Assembly: GCA_963766365.1 (NCBI GenBank)
Contig: CAVXZK010000001.1
Location: 124,001 to 188,000 of the forward strand
Direction of reading: 5' to 3'
Source of the DNA: JALORV01 sp963766365
GTDB taxonomy: Bacteria > Pseudomonadota > Gammaproteobacteria > Burkholderiales > Burkholderiaceae_F
DNA: 64,000 nucleotides
The notes beneath the pieces are model-generated. The model ran no database searches and was not told where the DNA came from. It saw only the letters and a program-made list of their open reading frames with translations. Below, in pieces: positions 52,385 to 61,254 of the stretch (positions are counted from its first letter, which is position 1; each line of letters begins with the position of its first letter). The translations under genes were made by a program, and so were the position numbers.

Positions 52385-53308
52385 TCACTCCAGTGGAGGC
52401 AAGGTGCGCAGGTACGCCACGAGGGCGTCGAGATCCGACGGTTTGAGCTTCGCGTAGTAGGCAAACGCCATCGGCGGCTGCAGCCTGCGGCCGTCGCGCG
52501 AGATCCCTTGCGTGATCGCGCGCTTGATCTCGGCGTCGGTCCAGCGGCCGAGGCCTGCTGTCGGATGCGAGGTGATGTTGGCAGCACGCGACCCGGGCCA
52601 GTCGGCCGGGAATCCCTTCACGATTTCGGAACTGAACATTCGACCCCCGGCGCCGAGCCGGTTGTAGTCGTGAACGCCCTTGTCCATCGGCGAATGACAC
52701 TCCATGCAGTGCGCGATCGTCGCCAGGTAGCGTCCGCGATAGACGGGATCGCCCATCTTCGCGTCGGAAAAGCCGGCCTCGGCGCCGGGAAACGGCTGAT
52801 GAACCTGCGGCGCTCGATAAATGGGTGCCGGGGATTCATTGCGTATCGCGGGCACCGCGCGCAGGTACGCCACCACCGCGTCCAGGTCGGAGGGCGTCAG
52901 CGCCTTGAAGAACGGGGTTGCCATCAGCACGGCGAGGTGGGTATTCGGCAAACGTCCATGGCTGGGGCGCACGCCGTTGACGATCGCCCGCTTGATTTCG
53001 TCATCGCTCCACGCGCCGATGCCGGTCTCACGATCTGGCGTGATGTTCGATGCCACGCCGGCAAAGGGCGGTATCGAAAAAGCCAGGCCGCCGCCGAGGT
53101 TACGACTGGCGATTGGTTCTCCGGTTGTGGACTTGGGCGTGTGGCAGTTGCCGCATCCGAGGATCGACTCCACGAGATAGCGGCCGCGCTCGGCTCGGTC
53201 GGTCGGTGGCTGGGCACCTGCCTGAACGGTGAAGAACAGGAGCATCGCGACCAGCGCGAGGCACCACGGCCGGCCACGACTCGCAAAACACAGGTAAGGC
53301 TGCTGCAT
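52385..53308 (-). CDS. dihaem c-type cytochrome
   Basis: 307 residues from the ATG at 53308; a longer frame to 53371 exists. N-terminal signal peptide or anchor with hydrophobic WCLALVAMLLFFTVQAGAQ, then two cytochrome c domains: CGNCHTPKS (about residue 51) and CMECHSPMD (about 193), each with NIT-x-x-x-x-G-x-G-x-W and SDLDAVVAYLR/LDALVAYLRTLP ends. Likely periplasmic electron carrier for a dehydrogenase. No partner dehydrogenase is adjacent. The nearest genes are a GNAT and a PhnD-rhodanese fusion. Confidence 0.9.
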   Translation of the reverse strand: MQQPYLCFASRGRPWCLALVAMLLFFTVQAGAQPPTDRAERGRYLVESILGCGNCHTPKSTTGEPIASRNLGGGLAFSIPPFAGVASNITPDRETGIGAWSDDEIKRAIVNGVRPSHGRLPNTHLAVLMATPFFKALTPSDLDAVVAYLRAVPAIRNESPAPIYRAPQVHQPFPGAEAGFSDAKMGDPVYRGRYLATIAHCMECHSPMDKGVHDYNRLGAGGRMFSSEIVKGFPADWPGSRAANITSHPTAGLGRWTDAEIKRAITQGISRDGRRLQPPMAFAYYAKLKPSDLDALVAYLRTLPPLE

Positions 53309-53477
53309 CGTTGGACTCCCGTCGACCGGAGCCGGCAGTGTGCACCCTGCGGTCAGCGAATGCACCCGCAATCAACGGGGCTGAGGCTGCACCCGCCGTG
53401 ACGAGCCGGTCACGCCGGTGACCACCGCATCAGACCGGCGCCACGGGCGATGGCGCCGTCGCAGCCTCGCGCGGCGG

Positions 53478-54674
53478 TCAGGGCGACGTCGGCAAGCCCT
53501 GCGCCACCCACTCCGGCATGCCGCCGCGCAGCCAGTACACGCGGGAGTAGCCGGCATCGCGAGCCGCCTTGGAGGCCTTGAACGACTTCCAGCACTCAGC
53601 GCCATTGCAGAAGAACACCACCGCGTCGCCCTTGTTGAGAGTCCCAAGGCCTGCAAACTGATCCTTCTTGGCGTCGTAGTCGATTTCCTTGAGGCTCTTC
53701 TCGACGTACGGCAGGTTGACGGCGCCGCGCGCGTGGCGAGCCGCGTATTCCTTTTCGGTACGGACATCGACGAGTTTCGCCCCCTTCTCCGACAGCTCGT
53801 AGGCCTCGCGGGCGCTGATGCGCTGTACCCCCGTGAGTTCAGCCGGCGTGAAGATGCCGAGGCTGGCGACGTACTCGTACGGTGCAGCGTCGCTCGTCGG
53901 GCGGAATCGCGTCACGCCGGGAATCACGAAGTCCGGCGCGGTCACCCATTGCAGGACCGCCGTCTTGACGCTGGCCGGCAGCGACTTCTTCACCACGACG
54001 CTGAGCCCAGCCGGTATCGGACGCGAGGCGGCAAGCACCTGCCCGGGTGACTTCTGGCTCTTGCTCCATTCAAGCCATTCGGTTTCGAGCGCAACGGTTG
54101 CATCGGTGGCGCCGCCCGCAAGGGTCAATAGCCCGGCTCCACTGGTCTGGCCGTAGGTGACCTCCTTGAGTGCGCGTGTTGTCATGCCGCCTTCCTGGGC
54201 CAGCAAGCCGCGGGCGACATAGCTGCGCAGTGAGTCCTGCTGTGGAAAGTAGGCGCGGCGGCCCTTGAGGTCCGTTACCGCCTTCAGATCACTGCGGCCG
54301 ACCAGGACGTACTTCGCGACCACGCCGGTCGACGCCACCAGTTCGTAGCCGTGGATCAAGGCGGACGCGGTGACATGGGGTGGCGCAATGATGATGTCGT
54401 TCTCACCGGTACGGGTGGAGCGCATCGCGTCGGTCAGGTCGCGTTGGGGCAGCAGGATCGCCCGCGCCCCGGCAAGCTTCCCGAGCCCGGTGTTCGTCAC
54501 GGCCAGCGTCATGAAGTCGCTGGCGGCATCGGAGGAGTCGAGGACCATGACCGCGCGCAGCGTGCCCGGAACGGCGGCTTGGGCCGACCCCTTGTCGGTC
54601 TGCGCCGTAGCCGGCATTGCCAAGGCGAGACTGAGGCACACCGCAGCAGCAACCTCAAGACTGCGAGTCTTCAT
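53478..54674 (-). CDS. PhnD-like periplasmic binding protein fused to a rhodanese domain
   Basis: 398 residues from the ATG at 54674 (MKTRSLEVAAAVCLSLALAM signal peptide); an ATG at 54683 is also in frame. Residues of about 30-280 are a PhnD/SsuA-type binding fold (TGENDIIIAPPHVTASALIH, GVVAKYVLVGRSDLKAVTDL, GRRAYFPQQDSLRSYVARGL). The last 100 residues are a rhodanese domain (AKLVDVRTEKEYAARHARGA, VFFCNGAECWKSFKASKAAR) with Cys in the active loop. Probable periplasmic protein that binds a ligand and handles sulfur transfer; the combination is unusual. Follows the cytochrome c gene in the same direction, 169 bp away. Confidence 0.85.
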   Translation of the reverse strand: MKTRSLEVAAAVCLSLALAMPATAQTDKGSAQAAVPGTLRAVMVLDSSDAASDFMTLAVTNTGLGKLAGARAILLPQRDLTDAMRSTRTGENDIIIAPPHVTASALIHGYELVASTGVVAKYVLVGRSDLKAVTDLKGRRAYFPQQDSLRSYVARGLLAQEGGMTTRALKEVTYGQTSGAGLLTLAGGATDATVALETEWLEWSKSQKSPGQVLAASRPIPAGLSVVVKKSLPASVKTAVLQWVTAPDFVIPGVTRFRPTSDAAPYEYVASLGIFTPAELTGVQRISAREAYELSEKGAKLVDVRTEKEYAARHARGAVNLPYVEKSLKEIDYDAKKDQFAGLGTLNKGDAVVFFCNGAECWKSFKASKAARDAGYSRVYWLRGGMPEWVAQGLPTSP

Positions 54675-54890
54675 GGCGGTCATCGAGTCCCCCGTTCATC
54701 ATGTACTGGCACTGCGCCAGGCCGGCTAACCGGCGTCACCGGCGTAGCCCTTGAGCCCGCCGGCGGTCGCGGCAGGCGAGTATTTGAACCCAATCCCGGG
54801 CGGGCTGAATCGCGTGGAAACGGGGCAACTCCGGCCTACTTGCGCGCAGCAACAATCTGAGACGGTCAGCCATGCCGGCGCCCGGTGCAC

Positions 54891-55622
54891 TCAGGAAGCG
54901 AATTCGAGAACCACGCGCCGGGTACGGGCGCTCTTCTTTTCGATCTTTGAAACGCGCACGTCGCCGATCTCTCGGGTGTTCCGGACGTGGGTTCCGCCAC
55001 ACGGCTGCAGGTCCACATCCTGCACCCGCAACAGCCGGACCCGGCCGAAACCGACCGGCGGACTGACGCTCATCGACTTGACGAGCTGCGGATTGGCGAG
55101 CATCTCCTCGTCGGTGATCCACTCGCTCGTGACCGCGTGGGCCTCGGCGATCAGCCGGTCCAGCCCGGCCTGGACCTCCGCCTTGTCCAGCAGGTCGGTC
55201 ATCGCGAAATCCAGGCGTGCGTAGTCCCGGGTAATGCTGCAGCCGTCGACCAGCTGCGGCACGACTGCGCATAGCAGGTGGGTGGCCGTGTGAAAGCGCA
55301 TGTGACGGTAGCGACGATCCCAGTCGATTTCCGCACGCACCGGCGTGCCGGGTGCCAGCTGTTGCATCCACCCGCTCGCCGGGTCGAGCAAGTGAACCGT
55401 ATCGTCCGGGGTCGCGTCGTCGCGCTTGCTCTTGCGGGCGTCGGTGACGCGCAGGCGGGCGCCCTCCGGCGTCACCAGGAACCCGCTGTCGCCGGCCTGG
55501 CCGCCGCCGAGGGGATAGAACACCGTGCGATCGAGTTCCACGCCGTCCTCGCCGACCCGCGTGACGATCGCATCGCAGGCGGCGAGATAGGCATCGCTAC
55601 GGAACAGTGCGTCCGTGGCCAT
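54891..55622 (-). CDS. AlaX-type alanyl-tRNA editing protein
   Basis: 243 residues from the ATG at 55622 (MATDALFRSDAYLAACDAIV). Zinc-binding editing fold shared with AlaRS: TVFYPLGGGQAGDSG, YRHMRFHTATHLLCAVVPQL (HxxxH) and DVDLQPCGGTHVRNTREIG (CxxxH). It hydrolyses mischarged Ser-tRNA(Ala) or Gly-tRNA(Ala). Full-length AlaX proteins are about 240-400 residues, so this is a complete small form. It lies before the wax-ester synthase gene on the same strand, 62 bp away. Confidence 0.92.
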   Translation of the reverse strand: MATDALFRSDAYLAACDAIVTRVGEDGVELDRTVFYPLGGGQAGDSGFLVTPEGARLRVTDARKSKRDDATPDDTVHLLDPASGWMQQLAPGTPVRAEIDWDRRYRHMRFHTATHLLCAVVPQLVDGCSITRDYARLDFAMTDLLDKAEVQAGLDRLIAEAHAVTSEWITDEEMLANPQLVKSMSVSPPVGFGRVRLLRVQDVDLQPCGGTHVRNTREIGDVRVSKIEKKSARTRRVVLEFAS

Positions 55623-55683
55623 CAGGCGGATCTGGCGGCGACCGGAGCAATGAGCGGCGCGGCCCTGTGCGCCTCACGGAGCG

Positions 55684-57372
55684 TCACGATTCCGCCCCAC
55701 CGCCCCGCGCCGCAGCGAACGCCGACTTGCGGCGACGCACACCGGCCGGCCGTGCCGTTGCGCCCCGTGCCGCGACGATAGGCGCCGCCTCCGGTCCCGG
55801 CGCTGGCGATGGCTCGGCTTCTGCCGCCTCCGGTGCCGTGCTGCGCGATGCGGGGCGCCTGGCCCCGCGGGCGCGCCGCTTTGGCTTGCGCGGCGGCCCC
55901 TCGACGCGCGGGAAGATCCAGCTTTCGGCCTCGTCACCGTCGACCGTTCCATCCCACGGCAGCATGCACAGCGCCAGCACCAGTTTTTCGAACTCGGGCT
56001 CGAAGCGGTCGATGATGCGCTGCGGCTCCTCGCAAAGCCGCTTGTCGGTGATCAGTCCGAACTGCACGCCACCCGCATACGACAGGATCGACACGCCGAC
56101 GCCGATGTTGCCCGACTGCGGCACCCACACCATGATGCGCTTGATCTCGGCGCCGGCCATGAACAGCGGTTCCTGCGGGCCCGGCACGTTCGTCATGACC
56201 GCGGTCGCCTTCTTCGCAAGAAAGTCCAGCGCCTGCTTCTGCAGCACTCGCGGCGCCAGCCCGGCCGCGCCGAGAATGCCCATCGTGATCACCGCCGTGT
56301 AACTGTCCTTGAGCTCGCCCATCCGGCGCCGGACCTCGTAGACGCGCGAGATCGGGTTAGCGATCCCGACCGGCAACAGCAGCGGCACCAGCCCGAACTT
56401 GTTGCCGAGTTCCTTCCACTTGCGCGGATCGCGCAGGTTCACCGGCACCATTGCCCGCAGTTCGATGCCGTCGACATCTTCTCCATGGTGTTGAAGGTAG
56501 GAGCGGATGGCTCCGGCCACCGAGGCCAGCAGCACGTCGTTGACGGAGCAGCCGAGGGCCTTGCCCACTGCCTTGACGTCGTCGAGCGCCAGCGGTTCGT
56601 TCCACGCCACGACCTTGGAGCCGGACGGCAAACCCTTCAGGCTGGTGACGGAATCGTTGTCCATCAGCGCGATGGCCGCGATGTCCCTGGTGACCTTCGC
56701 CGCCAGACGCGCCATGTCCCCGGCGGTCTCGCCGACCGAGTCCGGGTTGTCCAGCATGGCCGCGGAGGCCTGCAGCGCACGCGCGGCCGCGTCGCCGGTG
56801 TTGTCGATCGCCCGTACCGTCGCCTTGGTGAGTGGACGCAGGAACGAGTCCCACATCCCGAGGGCGGGCTCGGCGCGCGCACCGGTGGCTTCGGCCTCGT
56901 TGCCGTTGTCGGCCGGAGCCTGCGAAGTCAGCTGCATCAGCACGCCGATCAGCGCAATGCCGTCGGCGATGCAATGATGAATGCGGCAGACCATCGCCTG
57001 GCCACCGTTGTAGTTGTCGACCAGGTGAAACTGCCACAGTGGCTTGGTCGCATCGAGCGCCGTCGACGCCAGACGGCCAACCAGCCGTTTCAGGTCCGCT
57101 GTGGTCCCCTTGCCTGGCAACGCAGTGCGTGCGAGGTGCAGGTCAAGATCGAAGTTGTCGTCGAGTTCCCAGTGGTAGCCAGTGGCGTCCTGCACCACGC
57201 AACTGCGAAAGCGCGCGTGCGACACCAGGCGTTCCTCGAGCAGGTGGCGCATGCGCTCGTAATCCACGCTGCCGGCGAACTCGTAGACGCCGACGATCAT
57301 CATCAGATTGGCCTGCGAGTCCATCCGCAGCCAGGCCGTGTCGACCGATGACATCCGCTCGCGTCTGCCCAT
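55684..57372 (-). CDS. wax-ester synthase/diacylglycerol acyltransferase
   Basis: 562 residues from the ATG at 57372; an ATG at 57354 is the alternative. The active-site HHxxxDG is HHCIADG (132-138), with PLWQFHLVDNYNGGQAMVCR before it and later NDVLLASVAGAIRSYLQHHG and GSGKVVA-type acyltransferase blocks (here GSKVVAWNEPLALDDVKAVG). It condenses acyl-CoA with an alcohol or diacylglycerol to make storage lipid. The C-terminal about 70 residues are Arg/Pro/Ala-rich and of low complexity. It is divergent from an acyl-CoA-binding protein gene, with 154 bp between the starts, which suits its substrate. Confidence 0.93.
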   Translation of the reverse strand: MGRRERMSSVDTAWLRMDSQANLMMIVGVYEFAGSVDYERMRHLLEERLVSHARFRSCVVQDATGYHWELDDNFDLDLHLARTALPGKGTTADLKRLVGRLASTALDATKPLWQFHLVDNYNGGQAMVCRIHHCIADGIALIGVLMQLTSQAPADNGNEAEATGARAEPALGMWDSFLRPLTKATVRAIDNTGDAAARALQASAAMLDNPDSVGETAGDMARLAAKVTRDIAAIALMDNDSVTSLKGLPSGSKVVAWNEPLALDDVKAVGKALGCSVNDVLLASVAGAIRSYLQHHGEDVDGIELRAMVPVNLRDPRKWKELGNKFGLVPLLLPVGIANPISRVYEVRRRMGELKDSYTAVITMGILGAAGLAPRVLQKQALDFLAKKATAVMTNVPGPQEPLFMAGAEIKRIMVWVPQSGNIGVGVSILSYAGGVQFGLITDKRLCEEPQRIIDRFEPEFEKLVLALCMLPWDGTVDGDEAESWIFPRVEGPPRKPKRRARGARRPASRSTAPEAAEAEPSPAPGPEAAPIVAARGATARPAGVRRRKSAFAAARGGGAES

Positions 57373-57526
57373 GGAGTCTCCCGTGTACGTTACTGCGACA
57401 GGCGCCGCAGTCGACCGTCGAGGGTCGCTGGCTATGATACGACGCGCTATCCTCCCCGCCATGCGCCGGAGACCACCGATACCGGTGCGCACGCCCATCG
57501 GATAAACCAACAAACCAGGAGACACC

Positions 57527-57784
57527 GTGAGCGACCTGAAAGCGAAGTTCGAAAAGGCTGCTGCCGACTCGAAGAACCTCCCCGAGCGTCCGGACAACCA
57601 GACGTTGCTGAAGCTCTACGCACTGTTCAAGCAGGCGTCGAGTGGCGATGTCGAAGGCAAACGGCCTGGCTTCACCGACATGGTCGGGCGCGCCAAGTGG
57701 GACGCGTGGAACGAGCTCAAGGGCACCTCGGCCGACGACGCCATGAAGCAGTACATCGCGCTGATCGAAGACCTCAAGGGTTGA
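57527..57784 (+). CDS. acyl-CoA-binding protein
   Basis: 85 residues from a GTG at 57527 with AGGAG upstream. The ACBP pattern is complete: FEKAAADSKNLPERPDNQTL, LKLYALFKQASSGDVEGKRP, GFTDMVGRAKWDAWNELKGT, SADDAMKQYIALIEDLK. It carries long-chain acyl-CoA. It is divergent from the wax-ester synthase/DGAT gene, so the pair may form a storage-lipid unit. Length and key residues (Tyr, Lys, Trp) match the family. Confidence 0.95.
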   Translation: MSDLKAKFEKAAADSKNLPERPDNQTLLKLYALFKQASSGDVEGKRPGFTDMVGRAKWDAWNELKGTSADDAMKQYIALIEDLKG

Positions 57785-57855
57785 AGCTCGGCGAGCCGCA
57801 CCGGCACTGGCCGGCCGCGGGCGTTTATCGCAGAGAAGTCACCGGCCGCAGCCAC

Positions 57856-58236
57856 TCAGGCCTTGCGGCCGGCTTTCTTTGCAGTCTTGGCCGGGGTCTT
57901 CTTGCGCGCGGCCTTGGCAACCGTCGCCTTGGGCGCAGCCGGCTTGTGCGCGGCATGCGCCTTGGCCAGGAGCGTGTCGAAGTTGTGCTCGATGTGCTCG
58001 ACGAACCTCGACTTGAATGCCTTCAGCAGGAATCCCAGCGTCACCTCCAGGTCGATCTCCGACTCGGTGACCCGCATTTCGCCTTCCACGCCGCTGCGCC
58101 GGAAGTACAGCGAGTTGCCGGCCCACCTGCTGCTGAGGTCGTATTCCGCCGCCAGGTCATCGGCCGCCTTCTGCACCAGCGCGCGCGCCTGGGCGATCGG
58201 CAGCGAGTGATACTTGATCATCCTGATGTCGGGCAT
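57856..58236 (-). CDS. polyhydroxyalkanoic-acid-system family protein
   Basis: 126 residues from the ATG at 58236 (MPDIRMIKYHSLPIAQARAL). The domain has VQKAADDLAAEYDLSSRWAG, NSLYFRRSGVEGEMRVTESE, IDLEVTLGFLLKAFKSRFVE, matching the PHA-granule-region family (PF09650-type). The C-terminal 30 residues are a Lys/Ala-rich, histone-H1-like tail (KKTPAKTAKKAGRKA), possibly for DNA or granule contact. It precedes the hydroxyacid dehydrogenase in reading direction, 21 bp after its stop. Confidence 0.88.
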   Translation of the reverse strand: MPDIRMIKYHSLPIAQARALVQKAADDLAAEYDLSSRWAGNSLYFRRSGVEGEMRVTESEIDLEVTLGFLLKAFKSRFVEHIEHNFDTLLAKAHAAHKPAAPKATVAKAARKKTPAKTAKKAGRKA

Positions 58237-58257
58237 GGGGCCTCTCCGGGTCGTCAG

Positions 58258-59244
58258 TCAGATACGGCGATTTTGCAGTGCGTCCGAATTCAGCAGTGAC
58301 GGCGGCACTCCGCCGTTGAGTGCAGCTCGCAGGTTGCGGATCGCCAATTGGGCCATCGCATTGCGGGTCGCCCGTGTGCTGGACGCTATGTGCGGGGTCA
58401 GGACGACATTTTCCAGCTCGAGCAGGCCCGGGTGCAGCGACGGCTCGTTCTCGTAGACGTCCAGTCCGGCCGCGGCGATGCGCCCGGCCCGCAAGGCAGC
58501 CACCAGCGCGGCATCGTCCACCACTCCGCCGCGCGCGATGTTGACGAGCACGGCTGACTTCTTCATCTGGGCCAGCGCGGCCGCATTGATGATGTGGTGC
58601 ACCCCAGCCGAGTACGGAACCACGAGCACCAGGTGATCGGACTCGCGCAGCAGCTCACCGAAGTCGACATAGATCGCGCCGTCTTCCGCATCGGGCGAGA
58701 GGCGCGTGCGGTTGTGATAGATCACCGGCATGCAGAAGCCCAGGGCGCGGCGCGCGATGGCACGGCCGATGCGGCCCATTCCAAGGATGCCCAGCGTCGT
58801 GCCGCTGATCTCGGCCCCCATGAACATCTCGAAGGTCCAGCGCTTCCACAGCCCGGCGCGCAGCCAGCGCTCGGATTCCCCAATGCGCCGGGCCGCCGCC
58901 AGCAGCAGCGCCCACGCGTGATCCGCGGTCGCCTCATTCAGCACGTCGGGTGTATTCGTTGCCAGCACGCCATGCCGGGTGCATGCGGCGAGGTCGAGGT
59001 TGTTGTAGCCGACGGCGATGTTGGCCACGACTTTCAGTCGCGGACATTGCCCCAGCAACGCCTCGTCAATGCGATCGCCCGCAGTCAGCAGTGCACCGTC
59101 CGCATCCCGCATCGCCGCCGCATACTCGGGCGCTGGCCAGCTGGCATCCGTCTGGTTGTCGATGACTTCATAGTCGGCGCGGAGCTGATCGACCAGCTCC
59201 GGGAAGATGCGTCGGGTGACGACTACGCGAGGACGATCGGTCAT
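58258..59244 (-). CDS. D-2-hydroxyacid dehydrogenase (glyoxylate/hydroxypyruvate reductase type)
   Basis: 328 residues from the ATG at 59244 (MTDRPRVVVTRRIFPELVDQ). NAD(P)-binding Rossmann loop GTTLGILGMGRIGRAIARRA, preceded by LKVVANIAVGYNNLDLAACT, then DHLVLVVPYSAGVHHIINAA, NIARGGVVDDAALVAALRAG and the catalytic ENVVLTPHIASSTRATRNAM (His). It reduces glyoxylate or hydroxypyruvate, or oxidises D-glycerate. Part of a group with the PHA-system and antiporter genes, all on the minus strand. Confidence 0.92.
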   Translation of the reverse strand: MTDRPRVVVTRRIFPELVDQLRADYEVIDNQTDASWPAPEYAAAMRDADGALLTAGDRIDEALLGQCPRLKVVANIAVGYNNLDLAACTRHGVLATNTPDVLNEATADHAWALLLAAARRIGESERWLRAGLWKRWTFEMFMGAEISGTTLGILGMGRIGRAIARRALGFCMPVIYHNRTRLSPDAEDGAIYVDFGELLRESDHLVLVVPYSAGVHHIINAAALAQMKKSAVLVNIARGGVVDDAALVAALRAGRIAAAGLDVYENEPSLHPGLLELENVVLTPHIASSTRATRNAMAQLAIRNLRAALNGGVPPSLLNSDALQNRRI

Positions 59245-59308
59245 GGGAGAAACCTGATGCTTGCTGGAGCTGGCCGATGCGGACGCGACTGTGGGCCCAC
59301 CGGTGCGC

Positions 59309-60997
59309 TCATCCGCCGTAGTAGAAGCCCAAATACGCAATGAGTAGGACGAGCACCCATAGTGCCATGCTCCTGATCGGCCAGGTACTGCCCAGTGCGC
59401 CCCGGGGCCCGGACTTCCGCTCGATCTGGACCAGTGCCCAGCCGAGGGCTGCAGTAGTTGCCAGCCCGACGCTGCTACGAAGGGTGTCGAACCAGCGGCT
59501 GACGAAACGCACCCACCGTCGCAAGAGACGACGATAGATCCAGTCGCCATCGAGCGTGATCGTCAGCGTCCGCTTGAGCCACGGCAGCAGCAGGAAGAAT
59601 GCCAGCCCGGAGAACAGCAGCAACTGCAGTTGCGTCACGACGTGCGCCGCCGTGTACGGCACATAGTCGATGCCATAGGGCAGCAGGGCGTACAGCGGTT
59701 CGGCCCACACGCCGAGCGCGATACACAGGAAGGCGAACAGCACCATCGCCCAGCGCATCGAGGCCGGGGGTTCGGGCGGCCGCAGGCCCGAGTCCTTCTG
59801 GAAGAAAACGAACCAGGGGAACTTGATGCCCGCATGCAGGAACACGCCCGCGGACGCGGCCGTCAGCAGGAGCCAGACCGTGAGCAGGCCGCCATCGCTG
59901 GCCGCCTGCGAGACCATCGACTTCGATATGAAACCCGAGGTCAGCGGGAAGGACGAGATCGCCAGTGCGCCGATCGAGCCGCAGATCGTCGTGAGGGGCA
60001 TGCTGTGGAACAGACCGCCCAGCTCCGAACACTTGCGCCTTCCAGTCACATAGAGCACTGATCCGGCCGACATCAGCAGCAGCGCCTTGTAGATGATGTG
60101 CGTGAAGGCGTGGGCCGCGGCGCCATTGAGCGCCATCTCGGTACCGATGCCGATGCCGGCAAGCATGAACCCGACCTGGTTGACGATCGAGTAGGCAAGG
60201 ATGCGCCGCATGTCGTTCTCCAGCAGCGCGTAGACGATGCCGTAGAACACCATGAACAGGCCCACCCAGATCAGCAGCTCATGCCCCGGGAAGCCGCGCA
60301 GCAGCACGTACACCGCGGTCTTCGTCGTGAACGCGGACAGGAACACGGTGCCGCTCCACGACGCTTCGGGGTAGGCATCGGGCAGCCAGGCCGACAACGG
60401 CGGCGCACCCGCGTTGACGAGGAACCCGGCAAGGATGAGCCAGTGCGCGACCGAGTCGGTGTCCATGCGGGCAAATGCGACGTCACCCGTGCTTGCAACG
60501 TGTCCCGTCACGCCGGCGAAAAGCAGCACACCGCCGGCAAGATGGATCATCAGGTAGCGCAGACTGGCGCGATACGACTCAGGCGTTCCGGCGCTCCAGA
60601 GCACCAGCGTTGAGCCGATCGCCATCACTTCCCAGAAGATGAAGACGGTGACCAGATCGCCGGCCAGCGCCACTCCGATCGCTGCACCCGCGTACAGCAT
60701 CGCCGCCGACAACTCCACGCGGCACTTCTGTCCCAGCGCGAACAGACCGCCGCCGAAGGCCATGATGGCGAAGATCGTCGCAAACAGCCGGCCGAGTTTG
60801 CCGCCCTCCAGGGGCGTCAGCACCAGGTCGAGGAAGTGCACCTGCCACACCGCGCCGTCCGGCAGCATCCACACCGAGGCCAGCGCGATCAGCGGCAGCA
60901 GCAGAACGGCGGCGCTGCGCGCGCGGCCATGCAGCCAAGGCAGCACGAACGCACCGCCGATCAGCACCAGGCCGGGATGCATGACGACTTCACTCAT
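59309..60997 (-). CDS. MnhD/NuoM-like proton-translocating antiporter subunit (third copy)
   Basis: 562 residues from the ATG at 60997. About 14 membrane helices. Family marks: VTVFIFWEVMAIGSTLVLWS (Glu in the proton channel), APPLSAWLPDAYPEASWSGT, AFTTKTAVYVLLRGFPGHEL (Lys), NDMRRILAYSIVNQVGFMLA and HAFTHIIYKALLLMSAGSVL. Related to the D subunit of Mrp Na+/H+ antiporters and to complex I NuoM/NuoN. It is longer than the other copies at the C-terminus (an extra helix pair). Last gene of the antiporter cluster in the window. Confidence 0.88.
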   Translation of the reverse strand: MSEVVMHPGLVLIGGAFVLPWLHGRARSAAVLLLPLIALASVWMLPDGAVWQVHFLDLVLTPLEGGKLGRLFATIFAIMAFGGGLFALGQKCRVELSAAMLYAGAAIGVALAGDLVTVFIFWEVMAIGSTLVLWSAGTPESYRASLRYLMIHLAGGVLLFAGVTGHVASTGDVAFARMDTDSVAHWLILAGFLVNAGAPPLSAWLPDAYPEASWSGTVFLSAFTTKTAVYVLLRGFPGHELLIWVGLFMVFYGIVYALLENDMRRILAYSIVNQVGFMLAGIGIGTEMALNGAAAHAFTHIIYKALLLMSAGSVLYVTGRRKCSELGGLFHSMPLTTICGSIGALAISSFPLTSGFISKSMVSQAASDGGLLTVWLLLTAASAGVFLHAGIKFPWFVFFQKDSGLRPPEPPASMRWAMVLFAFLCIALGVWAEPLYALLPYGIDYVPYTAAHVVTQLQLLLFSGLAFFLLLPWLKRTLTITLDGDWIYRRLLRRWVRFVSRWFDTLRSSVGLATTAALGWALVQIERKSGPRGALGSTWPIRSMALWVLVLLIAYLGFYYGG

Positions 60998-61250
60998 CGT
61001 CGCCGGTACCCTCCTCGTAGTAGGTGTCGGGCCGCTTGAGCAGCATGCCGAGCACCTTGGCGACGAGAATCATCGCCGCGCAGGCCAGCAGCCCGAACCA
61101 GGCGTGGAATCCAAACACGCGTTCGATCGCAAAGTGCGGGTGCAGCCGGACGAAGGGCTCGACGAGCACGACGACAGCCAGCACGACCAGGAACAGCCGC
61201 CACAGCAACTTCACGTGGCGTGGGTCGTCGAGCCAGTGCCGCTGACTCAT
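60990..61250 (-). CDS. small membrane protein of the antiporter cluster
   Basis: 86 residues from the ATG at 61250 (MSQRHWLDDPRHVKLLWRLF). Two helices (LFLVVLAVVVLVEPFVRLHP and GFHAWFGLLACAAMILVAKV) and an acidic C-terminus (TYYEEGTGDDE). I do not recognise the family. Its place between two antiporter subunit genes, with an 8-bp overlap with the next, suggests an accessory subunit. The length suits MnhF/MnhG-like small subunits, but the sequence does not clearly match them. Confidence 0.7.
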   Translation of the reverse strand: MSQRHWLDDPRHVKLLWRLFLVVLAVVVLVEPFVRLHPHFAIERVFGFHAWFGLLACAAMILVAKVLGMLLKRPDTYYEEGTGDDE

Positions 61251-61254
61251 CGCC

